Assembly: GCA_037042915.1 (NCBI GenBank) | Contig: CM073199.1 | Span: 3,224,001-3,288,000 of the forward strand | Direction of reading: 5' to 3' | Source: Auricularia sp. M13 | Taxonomy: Eukaryota > Basidiomycota > Agaricomycetes > Auriculariales > Auriculariaceae | Length of the DNA: 64,000 nt | In this document: positions 45,929 to 58,084 of the stretch, in pieces | How positions within the stretch are numbered: the first letter of the stretch is position 1 | How the letters are laid out: each line of letters starts with the position of its first letter | Notes under the pieces: model-generated | What the model was told of the DNA's origin: nothing | Seen by the model: only the letters and a program-made list of their open reading frames with translations | The model's database searches: none | Position numbers and translations under genes: made by a program

Positions 45929-46204
45929 AGCAAGTTTAGAGCATTGTGTTATACATAACGATTTATTAGTGCCGCCAGTCAAGTCGGGCGTTGTAGCCCA
46001 GGCTCGGCACTCACCGGGCGCTTGTTGCCTCTTCGTCTCGTACCACCACCACCACCGGCCGTTCGGTTTCCGCTCGACGCCGCGCTCGCCGCCAGTTCCC
46101 CCGACGACACCCAGTGCTTGCAACCCGCGAAAAAAAAAAGGTACGCACCTCCGTTGGCCGCCCTTGGGCCCGATCTAATTTTTTTTTTCTCTTTTTCTTC
46201 ATTT

Positions 46205-47710
46205 TGTTATCCCCGTCGCGCCCGTCTGCCGCCCACCGCCCGCCCGCCGCTGTCCTCGCCCGCCTGCTCGCCGCTCGTTGCCCCCCTCGCTGCCGGCCGG
46301 CTCGCTGCCCGTCGCCCGCCTGCCGCCGTCGCCCGCCCGCCTGCCGCCGTCGCCCGCCCGCCTGCCGCTGTCGCCCGCCCCCGCCTGCCGTTGTCCGCAC
46401 ACCCGCCCGCCCGCTCGCTGCTCGTTATCCGCCCGCTCGCCGTCGTCCGCCTTCCCACCCGCTCGCCGCCCGTCGTCCGTCGCCCGCCCGCCGCCGTCGC
46501 CGGTCCACCCGTTGCCCGCCCGTCTCGCATCGCCCACCGCCCGCCCGCCGCCGTCCTCGCTCGCTCGCTCGCCGCCGTTCCGTCTTCGCCCGCTCGCCGC
46601 CCGTTGCCCGCCCGTCCCGCGTCGCACACCGCCCGCCTGCCGCCGTCCTCGCCCGCCTGCCGCCGTCCTCGCCCGCTCGCTCGCCGTCCTCGCCCGCTCG
46701 CTCGCCGTCCTCGCCCGCTCGCTCGCCGCCCGTTGCCCGCCCGCCGGCGTCCGTTGTCCGTCGCCCACACCCGCCTGCCGTCGTCCGCACACCTGCCGGC
46801 TCGCTGCCCGTCGCCCGCACGCCGCCGTCCGTCCGTCCTCGCCTGTTCGCCGCCCGTATCCCGCCCGTCTCGCGTCGCCCACCGCCTGCCTGCCGCCGTC
46901 CTCGCTCGCTCGCGCGCCGCCCGTCGCCCGCACGCCGCCGTCCGTCCGTCCTCGCCTGCTCGCCGCCCGTATCCCGCCCGTCTCGCGTCGCCCACCGCCC
47001 GCCTGTCGCCGTCCTCGCCCGCTCGCGCGCCGCCCGTCGCCCGCACGCCGCCGTCCGTCCGTCCTCGCCTGCTCGCCGCCCGTATCCCGCCCGTCTCGCG
47101 TCGCCCACCGCCCGCCTGTCGCCGTCCTCGCCCGCTCGCGCGCCGCCCGTCGCCCGCCCGTCCGCCGGTCCGTCGCCGCCCGTTGCCCGCCCGCTGCCAT
47201 CCGTCGTCCGTCGCCCACACCCGCCTGCCGTCGTCCGCACACCCGCCGGCTCGCTGCCCGTCGCCCGCACGCCGCCACGCTCGCCGCCCGTTGCTCGCCC
47301 GTCTCGCGTCGCCCACCGCCCGCCTGCCGCCGTCCTCGCTCGCTCGCTCGCCGCCGTTCCGTCTTCGCCCGCTCGCCGCCCGTTGCCCGCCCGTCCCGCG
47401 TCGCACACCGCCCGCCTGCCGCCGTCCTCGCCCGCTCGCTCACCGTCCTCGCCCGCTCGCTCGCCGCCCGTTGCCCGCCCGCCGCCGTCCGTCGTCCGTC
47501 GCCCACACCCGCCTGCCGTCGCCCGTTGCCCGCCTGCTTGCTGCCCGTCTGCGCGCTTGCGTTTCCCGTTGCCCGTCCGCCCGCTCGCCGTCGTCCGCCT
47601 GCCCGCCTGCCCGCCCGCCCGTGTCCGTCCTTGCCCGCTCGCTGCCCGTCCGCCCGCTCTCGTTGCCCGCCTGCATCCGCGCTTGCCCACCGCCGTCTGT
47701 CGCCTGTCGC
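46205..47710. repeat. 1.5-kb C-rich / G-rich strand-asymmetric tract
   Basis: Almost the whole stretch is made of short variants of CGCCCGC, CTGCCGCCGTC, CTCGCCGCCCGT and CGTCCGTC, with higher-order blocks of about 130 bp repeating (for instance the CGCGCCGCCCGTCGCCCGCACGC-type block around 46,913, 47,030 and 47,148). The plus strand is very C-rich with few A. Frames on both strands are open for hundreds of codons, giving Arg/Pro/Ala or Gly/Arg polypeptides, which is compositional. It ends about 45 nt before the ATG of the companion gene. Confidence 0.8.
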
Positions 47711-47753
47711 CTGCTCGCACCTGTCGTCCGACCTTGCCCTTCGTCGCTCAGCC

Positions 47754-50281
47754 ATGCCGCCTCGCCGTCCTTCCACGCGTACCCAGGTTGCCGCTGAGAC
47801 TGCAGCTGCAGCAGCCTCAGCCCCTCGTCGGGCTACACGTAGCAGGTAAGGTTTGCTGCTGCTGTTGATGAAGCATCAACTCATTTAATTATGCAGGCCC
47901 GAGCCGCTCGCATCGGCCTTGGCTCCCGTCTCCCGTCCAAGGAAGTCGAAGGCTGTGGCACAGCCTGAGCCTGTTCCTGAGCCCGAGCCTGAGCCCGAAC
48001 CTGAGCACTCTGTGTATGTTTCTGCTGTGATATATAATTGCTGTGTTCTAAGTCTGCCTTAGTCCCGAACCCAATGAAGTGAAGACAACAAAGTGAGTCT
48101 TGCTGGTGATTGTATGTGGAGTTGGGATCTTATTTGTGTGTGCAGGCGTGCTTCCAAGGCCAAGAAGACTTCAGTCCAGCGCTTGCAAGAGGACTTGGCT
48201 GCAACTAGCCCGACTAGACTTACTGGGTATGTTGCTATGCTTAGTGTTTGTCCTTGGCCTGATGGTGTTCAGTGTTGCTCGTGTTCTTCATGAGTCAGGG
48301 GACAGTGTAGCACCACCTGCGCCTCTTGCTCGCTCTTCATCCCCACCTCCTGCAGAGGATAGCTATGGTATCGATCTGTCTCCTGTGCGTCCTCGTGGCC
48401 GTGTCCCTGTCCGTGATGGGTCTGTTGCTCGTGGCCGAAGTGCTAGTCCACATATGCCTGGGCCCCGTTCTCGTCGCTCTAGTAGGGAGGCTACTCCAGT
48501 TGCACCTCCTCGACGCTCGCGCAGCACTTCACCAGTCTTGCGTGCATCTCCCCCCTCTGTGTCTGCCCCAGAGCCTGCGCCTGTTCCCAACCCAGAGCCT
48601 GCGCCTGTTCCCAACCCAGAGCCTGTGCCTGTCCCTGCCCCAGGGCCTGCGCCTGTCCCTGCCCCAGGGCCTGTGCCTGCACCTACACCTGTGCCTGCTG
48701 CTTCCAGTCGCTCGCACCATAGGCAGGAGCGCACCAAGCCCATGCAAGGTGCTTCACGCTCTGCAGGAGGGACCTTTCGTGGCAACAGGGTTGCACACGG
48801 TGCCATGCCTCGAGATATAGCTGGTACGTATCCTTGCCTCTCACTTGTTCAGGCTCTCACTGCATGTTAGTGACTGAGGATGCTGTCACCGAGGAAGCAA
48901 CACTTGGTGAGTTGTTGGGTGTTCCTTGTTGCTGTGATTAAGTTGTGTCTAGGTGTCAAGCTCCTTGTTTATGAGACTACCGCATGCGACAAGGACCCTG
49001 TCGTTGTTCGCTTCAAGGTTGTGCCCAGTCCTCGCGTCTCAGATATTGTGGCAGGACTCTCGTCGCGTTTGCTTCGTGCTGGTCCGCTGTATGTTCGTGA
49101 CGAGGAGCACTGGTGTGCGCTGGGTCTTCTTCCTCTGCTCGTCTCTATGTCAGATCCCTTTGTCTTTTGGGAGTCCCCACCCAGTGACAACTGCGCTGTT
49201 GCCAAGATTGTTCTGGTCTGTTCCTTTTTATGTGCTCATGTTCTGTATGCTGATATATATTTAGGAACATCCTTCGACTAGCTCTGCCTCGCTTGCGCCT
49301 GCTGTTGCACCTCTCCAGGCTCCTGCTTTTGCTGGCACTTTGCCCAAGAGCAAGTTCGATCGTGGGCATGAGGCTATCAGGGTTGTCCGGCAGGCCCTTA
49401 ATTATGACACCAAGTACGCCTCTCTTTTTGCTGGCAACTGCCAGGATGTTCTCCATGCCTATCGACGCTACCTTGCGATCAAAGAGGCTGAGATGGACTG
49501 GAGCAACCTTGTGACCTCAGGCAAGGCTCCAGCAGGGCTGGAGAAAATGTCTGTGACGCATTTAATTTCGTGCTTCATGTCCTACTCGACTTGGACCCAG
49601 TACGCTCACTTTGATGTTAGTATCCCTTTCTACCCCATGCTCTGACTTGATTCTCATGCACCTCTCTTTCAGATTGTCCGTGGTATTCAGAAGAAGCGTC
49701 GCAAGAGCGATGTCAACCTCAGTCTCAAAGATTCCGACTTACATCGCTATCTGCAGGGTCAGGAGCTCGCTCCCGAGCGTCTCGAGCAGATCTGGGGTTC
49801 CTATTCTGCCTCATATGAGCTGAAAAGGCTCCCAGAGGCAATCAGGAGGTGCCAGCAGGAGATCATTAACTCCAGCTCCCCTGTGTCTGTTGCCCAGCCT
49901 CTACGGGATCACACCCCTGCTCCACCTGCTCGTCCTCGCTCTCGCTCTCGTTCACCAGCATCTGCTCGCCCTCGTTCTCGTACACACTCCCCACTACCTG
50001 GGACTTCGCGTGGTCGCTCATTTACTCGCGATCGCACTCGCTCTCCTCCTCGCTTTCGGTCTCGCTCACTCTCTTCGCCTCGCAAGATCCGACAACGCCA
50101 CAGTTCGCCTCCATTGCGATCTCATACACCAACATCGCGCCACCAGTCTCGGCATTCCTCACCTTATTCACGTCATGCATCCTACTCACGACATTCATCG
50201 CCTGCAAGATCTTACACGTCTTCGCGGCATCGCGAGCGCTCACAGGAGGTGGACACCAGGCCAACAAAACGCCGTCGGTAG
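47754..50281 (+). CDS. KDZ-element companion protein, RS-rich, 9 exons
   Basis: Exons 47754..47845, 47897..48013, 48063..48092, 48146..48226, 48273..48823, 48871..48906, 48953..49215, 49265..49615, 49673..50281; 709 aa, every junction in phase. The start MPPRRPSTRTQ is followed by an EP-repeat (PEPVPEPEPEPEPE), an R/S/P-rich region, and tandem PEPAPVPN and APGPAPVP repeats. A globular middle follows (VKLLVYETTACDKDPVVVRF; FDRGHEAIRVVRQALNYDTKYASLF; YRRYLAIKEAEMDWSNL). The tail is an extended arginine-serine domain (SRSRSPASARPRSR ... SRHRERSQE) ending TKRRR. I do not recognise the globular part. Position and codon style suggest a conserved second gene of the transposon. Confidence 0.65.
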
Positions 50282-50436
50282 GTAGACTAGATTAGTATCT
50301 CTCTTATCTATCTTAATTCCTGCAGTAGTTTTGTGATCACTTTATCTCACTCTTTTGTCGGTTTATTTATTTGGTAGGTAGACTCGGGGAACCAATCTTA
50401 TGGACATTATTCACCCGCATTTATCATAGGTTCCTC

Positions 50437-52789
50437 ATGGGACTAAGGCAGATCACCCTCGGTTCTACTTGGATGGTGCTAGTACTATTACTTGTTCCTG
50501 GCACCATCGCCGCCGATGCATCTGCTCCATTCCCTGACATCAAGTTCTCGGTGTTCAGCAACTTTGTGCAGAACAACTTCCATGCAGACATCTCGCTGGC
50601 TGCAGTGCTAGGTTTTATGTTCACTGTGCTTCGCAATCCCGATCTACTCTCGCTTCATTACCGCCAAAAGTACAAAGGTACACCTGGCGATACAATCTCA
50701 AACATGTCTAGCTGGGGCACGTTTTTGGCCGATGTGATTCTGCGTCGCTGGGACTCTGCGGGTGTTGACGATCCAGCATCGACTATGCTTGCTGCTCCTG
50801 TTACACCTTGGCAACTTTTGCGACTCGACCAGCGGCGTCCCACCAAGTGTCAACTACTGGGAGTGGCAATCGAGCAGTTTGTGGCTCTCACTGGCCATGT
50901 TGCCACTAGCCACCAGCCTATTCCACACTTCGACGAATCTGCTATTCAACACATCGTTGTTCTTGTACCAGCACGCACAGATTGCCGCACGACAAACTGC
51001 GGATTGGCGCTGAAGCGCAATACGCATGGGGCTGATGCGACACCTATTACTGTGATCAACGGTACAGACATAGTTCCCAACTCGTTCCTACTTGGGGCTC
51101 TTTGCACATCGTGCAAGTCTATCTACTATCCAGATCACTCGACACATCTGAAGTCTCCAGAGGCGTCCACTCCAGCTGGGGCCAGAAAGCCTCGCATTCG
51201 CTACAACAATCTTTCAGCAGCCCACATGAAGATTGGGCGTAACCTTTGGGTCGACCAGAAGTTTGCATGGACTGTGTTGAATGGTCTCTATTCGTTTGCT
51301 TCCACAGCATCATTCACCGAGTTCTGGACAAAGTCGTTTTGGCCCGAAGGCTCTCTGTCTCGCAGGCAGATCTGGCAATGCTTCGTCCAGATGTCCACGC
51401 GGGAGATTGCTCTGACTCTTAACCGCCACTTTGTCACCGACGATGGACTGGCCATTACACAGGTGGTGGAACAGGCTAACAAGCAGTTTAATACCATTGG
51501 CAGTGTCCCTGGTGCGAAGGATCATGCGTGTTCAGAATGCACGCAACCATATCGAGCTCCAGCTCAGCATCTTGCTGGTGATGCAGCTGCTACTCTTGGA
51601 GTTGAACAATCTGCTGCAGGTGCCCCTGCTCTAGAGGGCCAAGTTGTGGATGCTGCACCAGGAGATGTTCGCCTGCGTCTCTCCAGTACACGCTCTGTGA
51701 CTGCAGATGTGATTGATGGAATTGTGATGGGACCATTGGTGAGCTCATATTCTGTGTTCTGCTCTCATACTGTGGAAAGAGCTAATTCATGTGCAGCACT
51801 GCGCTCTGGAGGATTGCTGTCAGCCACTCCTTGACGCATCTAAGGGTGTATGGTGCAAAACACATCATCAGCGGTTCGCCCACCTCTGCCATGTCAAAGG
51901 CTGCTCACTGCCCATCGTTCCTGACACACGAGCCTGTGTTGGGCATCAGCCAGAGTGGAAACACCATCTGGATCGCTTTGGAAGGCAGTCTGTCATTGGA
52001 ATGCGTCGTCGAATTCGCCAGGCTGAGCAGGAGACCAACGACTGGAATCCATCTTCTCGTTCGCGCGCTCAGCCTCCTGCCCACGATGACAATGGCGAGC
52101 CTCTCCTTCCAGAGAGGAAGAACTACTTTGCTCCAGGTCGTTTCTACTGCCTCGAACTCATGGTCAAACCATGTGGTGTCCCAACAGCCTTTGACTTGTT
52201 CGACAAATCAGAGTCGCCCTCCAAGATTATCGACTTCATCGAGCGCCATCACCCTGGCTCTAGCAAGTCTCAGTACTATATCATCGACAAGGCTTGCATG
52301 GTTCTTCGTCGTCTTGTCACATTGGGCAAATGGGACGAGTGGAAGAAGACCTCTCGACTTGTGGTTGATTCATATCACTATATCAACCATCGAGTCGCAG
52401 ATTACCTCTGCCGCAAGTGGTGTAACCCAGCTCCTATGGATGGCAGTGCTCCCAACTTGGTCATTTCTTCGACTGACGCCTCTGGACGTGTGCACCACAA
52501 GAGGGCCTTCAATACTCAGGTGTGTATTTATATTTATCGCCCTTGATCAGTCTTTAACTCTTGTCTCAAGGCAGCAGAGCAGCTGAATGCTTGGATATCA
52601 GGATACCAGCCCATCTTGAATCGTATGACAGTTTCCAACTTTAGGTGGTATGTCCTTGTACTACTGTTCCTGCATTATCGCACCGTCGAGGCACGCACAT
52701 CAGCAAGGGACCAGCCGATGGATGCTGCCGACGAGGACGATGGGGAACAGGATGTTGACGCCCTTGACGACGTTGAGACACATGAGTAA
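50437..52789 (+). CDS. KDZ transposase with CxC5 and CxC6 cysteine clusters
   Basis: Exons 50437..51738, 51797..52519, 52571..52789; 747 aa. The N-terminal helical part (FPDIKFSVFSNFVQNNF) leads to a CxC5-like cluster (TDCRTTNCGLALK ... CTSCKSIYYPD, about residues 190-235). A CxC6-like cluster follows (HCALEDCCQPLL ... WCKTHHQRFAHLCHVKGC, from residue 435). The C-terminal part matches KDZ transposases with IIDKACMVLRR, LVVDSYHYINHR, DYLCRKWCNPAP, RAFNTQAAEQLNAW and NRMTVSNFRW. The Asp residues in the first two motifs are likely catalytic; the third acidic residue is not certain to me. The first 25 residues look unusually hydrophobic, so the true start could involve an upstream exon. The frame is undamaged. 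Confidence 0.8.
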
Positions 52790-52982
52790 TTTTTGTGATG
52801 CAGATTGCACACTTGTATTTATTTTTGGCAGCCTTTTTCTCAGCCATGTATGAGCGGTACGCTATTTAAAAATAAGTAGCTTGTTTCGCTCGATATTGCC
52901 TGCTGCCGATGTGACGTCAAGGTCGTTTACATGTCTACTAAAACTTCCAGTGGTTGGCTCAGTGAGAATATAGTGGACCAGC

Positions 52983-53995
52983 TGTTGCGGTTTGCGGCAA
53001 TGTTCTTCGCCCACACCACTCCCGTGTTGTTTTAGCGACGCTCAGTCCTTGCTCGCTGTCCTCCATTCCCACCACTGCTACGCGCTCAAACCCTTGACCT
53101 CGGTCCACGCGCTCCCGCAATACCCTTCTGAGTCGCTCGCTGGACATCGCCCCTCTCTCATCGCCGCGCCAGTGCATCCCAGAACCGTCAGCATGCTCCT
53201 GCTGCCGTTTGGGCCGTCGGCTGTTCATGCCCGCTATTGTTGTGATTCGCGGCGGTGTCCTGCGTCCACGCATCTCCTGCGTCACCATTATCAACGCTCA
53301 GTCCACATTCGCCGCCCTCCACTGCCGCATGCTGTGACGACCACCTCGGTCCCATACGCTCCGGCAATGCAGCTTGGGCTGCACAGCCTCTGTTCTACAC
53401 TCGCCAACGGCCCCGTCGACTTCCCCACCACGCCGGCCAGTCCTCCATCCACTATGGGAGGTCGCGCGTGTGCTCGGACTATGGTACGCTCTTATCAGCC
53501 GTATTCCCACGCTCAGTTGCAGTCTCGGTTTTGCCACATTGCGGGCTCCACCCTCCGCGCTCTCGGTCTTGCCGTGCCGCGGTGTGTGCACTCTCTGGTC
53601 TCGGTCTCTTCCAGATACCTGGCCCATACCCTGATAGGCATGGACTCTAGTTTAGTATATTCCTTCCCACCTTCGCTTCGTCGCCGCTCTTGGTATTCAC
53701 CCCATTCCTCGCTTCTCCGAGGTTCCCTTGCGACGCCGATCCTCCCTCGGTCCCTCTTTTATTTATGTGTTTCCCTTCGGTCATCACTCCGGTGTTCACC
53801 CCTTCTATCCCCCGTCTCAGTCCTGGTATGGTGGTGTGGCTGTGCTCCCCTTGCTTCCGGTCACGCTATAGTTACCGGCTATTGCCGATCGGTGGACTCT
53901 AGGTTGGATCTTGACCGTCATATGCCCATAACATGCCTGGCCTCTCCTCCTCCTAAGTACCTCGTCTGGTCGGTCTTTTGGTGCACTCCGTGACA
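52983..53995 (+). mobile_element. Solo LTR D inside the KDZ element
   Basis: 1,013 bp beginning TGTTGCGG and ending GTGACA like the LTRs of element A, with shared internal blocks (TACCGGCTAT near the end, GGCATGGACTCTAG in the middle) but much divergence. No second copy or internal region adjoins, and the 5-bp flanks (CCAGC and GCTAT) do not match. It is a solo or recombined LTR of a related, older family. Confidence 0.6.
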
Positions 53996-54174
53996 GCTAT
54001 CGGCCTTTGGCACTGGCCTTGGTCTTGGTCCTGTGCACAATGCCCACTGCACTCCCGGTCGGTCAGACCCATGCTTTGTACCTTAGATTTGAGCCGGTTT
54101 GCCCACCGTCACTACATCTCGTCTTTTTTTCCCCCCATTGCAGAGCGTCGGTTTGGCGAGCACCCTGTTTACAG

Positions 54175-54475
54175 CACAACTGTCCCAAATTGGAACATAA
54201 TTGGAATTCCAATTTATTCCAACTATGTTGTCATTGCTTGGAAGACTTCTGATTCCAAACCTGCTAGTTGGAATTCAATTGGAATTCCAACTGGAATTCC
54301 AATTTACAGTTGGAATTCAATTGGAGTTCCAGTTGGAATTCCAATTGTAAATTGGAATTCCAATTGGAATTCCAACCGGTTCCAACTGTCAAAAACTGTC
54401 GAAAGGGTACTAGCAGTCATTTCCATCCATGTTCCAATTTGGAACTGGAATTCCAATTGGAACCATGGGGCACAG
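54175..54475. repeat. Second AATTGG/GGAATTCC array
   Basis: Same motif as at 45,118-45,830. It is followed by GGGGCACAGTGA at 54,468, matching in inverse orientation ACTGTGCCCC at 45,117, so it marks the inner edge of the original right TIR. Confidence 0.65.
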
Positions 54476-54485
54476 TGACTTACAG

Positions 54486-57400
54486 GCCGGCGGCTGGTCG
54501 GAAATGGCCAATACTGGTCGGCGAACATTTTCCTCGTTCGGTGGCGAGCGTGCACACCGGCGCTTAATTTCTGTTCGTCGGCTGGCCTGGGGACCGGCAC
54601 TTCCTCGGCTTCGCCGGCAGCTGGTCAGAAATGGCCGATACTGGTCGGCGAACATTCTTCTCCTTCAGTGGCGAGCGTGCACACCGGCGCTTAATTTCTG
54701 TTCGTCGGCAGGATGCTCACCGGCACTTAATCAGTTTAGCCAGCAGCTGGTCATCAATGGGCAATGGCCTCAATCCTTCAGCATTAGCTGTGCATATCAG
54801 TGTTTAATTTATTTTTGTTGGTGGAATGGTCATTGGCATTCAATTGGCTTTGCCAGCAGCAGCTCAGAAATGGCTGCTGATCTTTTCAAGCCATTGTCAG
54901 ATGCCATGCAAACTCGCCCTTAACGAATCAATCAATGATGAAGCAGGAAATGGCACTTAAGGCAATACTTGGCCACCAGCAAAGGAATGCTTGGCCGCTG
55001 GCGAAGTAGGCCGGCGAAAGAGTATTTGGCAGCGACACCACTTTTTCCAGCTGTCCAATGCAACAGAAAAGCCCTCAAAGTGTCTATCAGCATAGTTTTC
55101 AGTGCCTGGCAAAGGAACGCTCAGCTGCTGGCGAAGAAAGGCTTGGCGGCTGACGAACGCACATACCTCTGCCGGCGAACAAATATGTGGCCGCCGGCGA
55201 AGTGTTCAGTGGCGGATGGTGGCCAGAATACTGCTGAAATGAATCTCTTTGAAACTTCGACTGTATGAACCCATATATACTCACATGCTCCCAGCGAATT
55301 ATGAGACTCCCAGGCTGTCTGGATAGAGTGCTATTCATGCTTCAAGTGAGGGATCACAACATGCAAACCATTGCTCCAATTGTCAGGCTCGAATGATAAA
55401 ATTGTGCTGTTTGAGATCCCTGAAGGTGTTCCAGGTTACGCATTGTCAGTAGGTACGTTTGTTGGTCTCTGGTGCGAATGGCCACTTTTTGCTCAACAAT
55501 GATCAGTTCGCCCAGAGAGGGTTTGTTAATTATACCCTTAGCAAATCTTGCTGCGGGTTGAAGGACAACATAAAAGATTTTCGAGATATTGTGCAGGTCT
55601 GTATATTTTGAAATGATGGTGCAGTGCGCATTTTCGCCGGCCGGCCTTCCAAGGCCAATAGACCTCAGAATTTGAGGTCAGACATTGCTCCACGCACGTT
55701 GATTCATTTGAATGTGTCCATAACATTCAATTCTAGAGTTTGGCTGCAGGGGATGCGGAATTGGTGGAGGAATTGCATTCGCAAATCCGATCCTCAGTTT
55801 CTGTCCAGAAGTACCTTCACCCAGAGCGCATTTGTTAATTATATTCTTAGTAACTTAGGGTGCGTATGCCAGGACATCATACAAGATCTTGGAGATAGTT
55901 TTCAGGGCTGTATATTTTGAGGCCATGGTGGGGTGAGCGGTTTATAGCTCCAAGCCTTCCCACCCTCCTAGACCTCAGTACCCGACCTTATAACATGCTC
56001 TAAGCCCTTGGGACCATTGTATAGTATGCCTACATGAACCTCCTGAAGTTTGAATGCAATTGATTAAGAACTGGCGGAGAAATGACATGCGCATGTGGTG
56101 GAACTGAGTTGCAGCCAAGTTCACCATGAATTGCACATGCAACCTACCCCACCTTCCAGGTCAAGTGTCTCAGCGCCCATATAACACGTTATCTCAAGGA
56201 TAGCATTGGGTACATTGGTTCTCTGAGGTCTTAGTCCCTGAGAAGCATGCACTGGAGTGTGGAGTAGGTTACAACTGCTTATCCTGGTGAACAGACTGCA
56301 ACTCACACCACACTCCAGTCCATGCTTCTCAGGGACTGAGACCTCATAAAACTAGTGTACCCAATGCCATCCTTGAGATAACGTGTTATATGGGCGCTGA
56401 GACACTTGACCTGGAAGGTGGGGTAGGTTGCATGTGCAATTCATGGTGAACTTGGCTGCAACTCAGTTCCACCACATGCGCATGTCATTTCTCCGCCAGT
56501 TCTTAATCAATTGCATTCAAACTTCAGGAGGTTCATGTAGGCATACTATACAATGGTCCCAAGGGCTTAGAGCATGTTATAAGGTCGGGTACTGAGGTCT
56601 AGGAGGGTGGGAAGGCTTGGAGCTATAAACCGCTCACCCCACCATGGCCTCAAAATATACAGCCCTGAAAACTATCTCCAAGATCTTGTATGATGTCCTG
56701 GCATACGCACCCTAAGTTACTAAGAATATAATTAACAAATGCGCTCTGGGTGAAGGTACTTCTGGACAGAAACTGAGGATCGGATTTGCGAATGCAATTC
56801 CTCCACCAATTCCGCATCCCCTGCAGCCAAACTCTAGAATTGAATGTTATGGACACATTCAAATGAATCAACGTGCGTGGAGCAATGTCTGACCTCAAAT
56901 TCTGAGGTCTATTGGCCTTGGAAGGCCGGCCGGCGAAAATGCGCACTGCACCATCATTTCAAAATATACAGACCTGCACAATATCTCGAAAATCTTTTAT
57001 GTTGTCCTTCAACCCGCAGCAAGATTTGCTAAGGGTATAATTAACAAACCCTCTCTGGGCGAACTGATCATTGTTGAGCAAAAAGTGGCCATTCGCACCA
57101 GAGACCAACAAACGTACCTACTGACAATGCGTAACCTGGAACACCTTCAGGGATCTCAAACAGCACAATTTTATCATTCGAGCCTGACAATTGGAGCAAT
57201 GGTTTGCATGTTGTGATCCCTCACTTGAAGCATGAATAGCACTCTATCCAGACAGCCTGGGAGTCTCATAATTCGCTGGGAGCATGTGAGTATATATGGG
57301 TTCATACAGTCGAAGTTTCAAAGAGATTCATTTCAGCAGTATTCTGGCCACCATCCGCCACTGAACACTTCGCCGGCGGCCACATATTTGTTCGCCGGCA

Positions 57401-58084
57401 GAGGTATGTGCGTTCGTCAGCCGCCAAGCCTTTCTTCGCCAGCAGCTGAGCGTTCCTTTGCCAGGCACTGAAAACTATGCTGATAGACACTTTGAGGGCT
57501 TTTCTGTTGCATTGGACAGCTGGAAAAAGTGGTGTCGCTGCCAAATACTCTTTCGCCGGCCTACTTCGCCAGCGGCCAAGCATTCCTTTGCTGGTGGCCA
57601 AGTATTGCCTTAAGTGCCATTTCCTGCTTCATCATTGATTGATTCGTTAAGGGCGAGTTTGCATGGCATCTGACAATGGCTTGAAAAGATCAGCAGCCAT
57701 TTCTGAGCTGCTGCTGGCAAAGCCAATTGAATGCCAATGACCATTCCACCAACAAAAATAAATTAAACACTGATATGCACAGCTAATGCTGAAGGATTGA
57801 GGCCATTGCCCATTGATGACCAGCTGCTGGCTAAACTGATTAAGTGCCGGTGAGCATCCTGCCGACGAACAGAAATTAAGCGCCGGTGTGCACGCTCGCC
57901 ACTGAAGGAGAAGAATGTTCGCCGACCAGTATCGGCCATTTCTGACCAGCTGCCGGCGAAGCCGAGGAAGTGCCGGTCCCCAGGCCAGCCGACGAACAGA
58001 AATTAAGCGCCGGTGTGCACGCTCGCCACCGAACGAGGAAAATGTTCGCCGACCAGTATTGGCCATTTCCGACCAGCCGCCGGC
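54486..58084. repeat. 3.6-kb near-perfect palindrome
   Basis: 54486 to about 56284 is the reverse complement of about 56286 to 58084 with no length change (paired coordinates sum to 112,570 throughout). Arms appear identical over all translated stretches, but the central about 170 bp (56,200-56,370) carries many mismatches. Arms start with two copies of the TIR 125-bp unit and contain many scattered CGCCGGCGA-type motifs. No convincing gene lies within. Confidence 0.85.

Noticed and set aside
46022-47868. Open frames of 400-590 codons on both strands in the C-rich tract
   Set aside because: Several frames are open on both strands and the products are pure Arg/Pro/Ala/Ser or Gly/Arg/Ala. This reflects base composition without stop codons, not a gene.
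55624-56946. Identical ORFs of 98 codons in both palindrome arms as duplicated genes
   Set aside because: Identity is explained by the palindrome. The frames show no codon bias or motifs.
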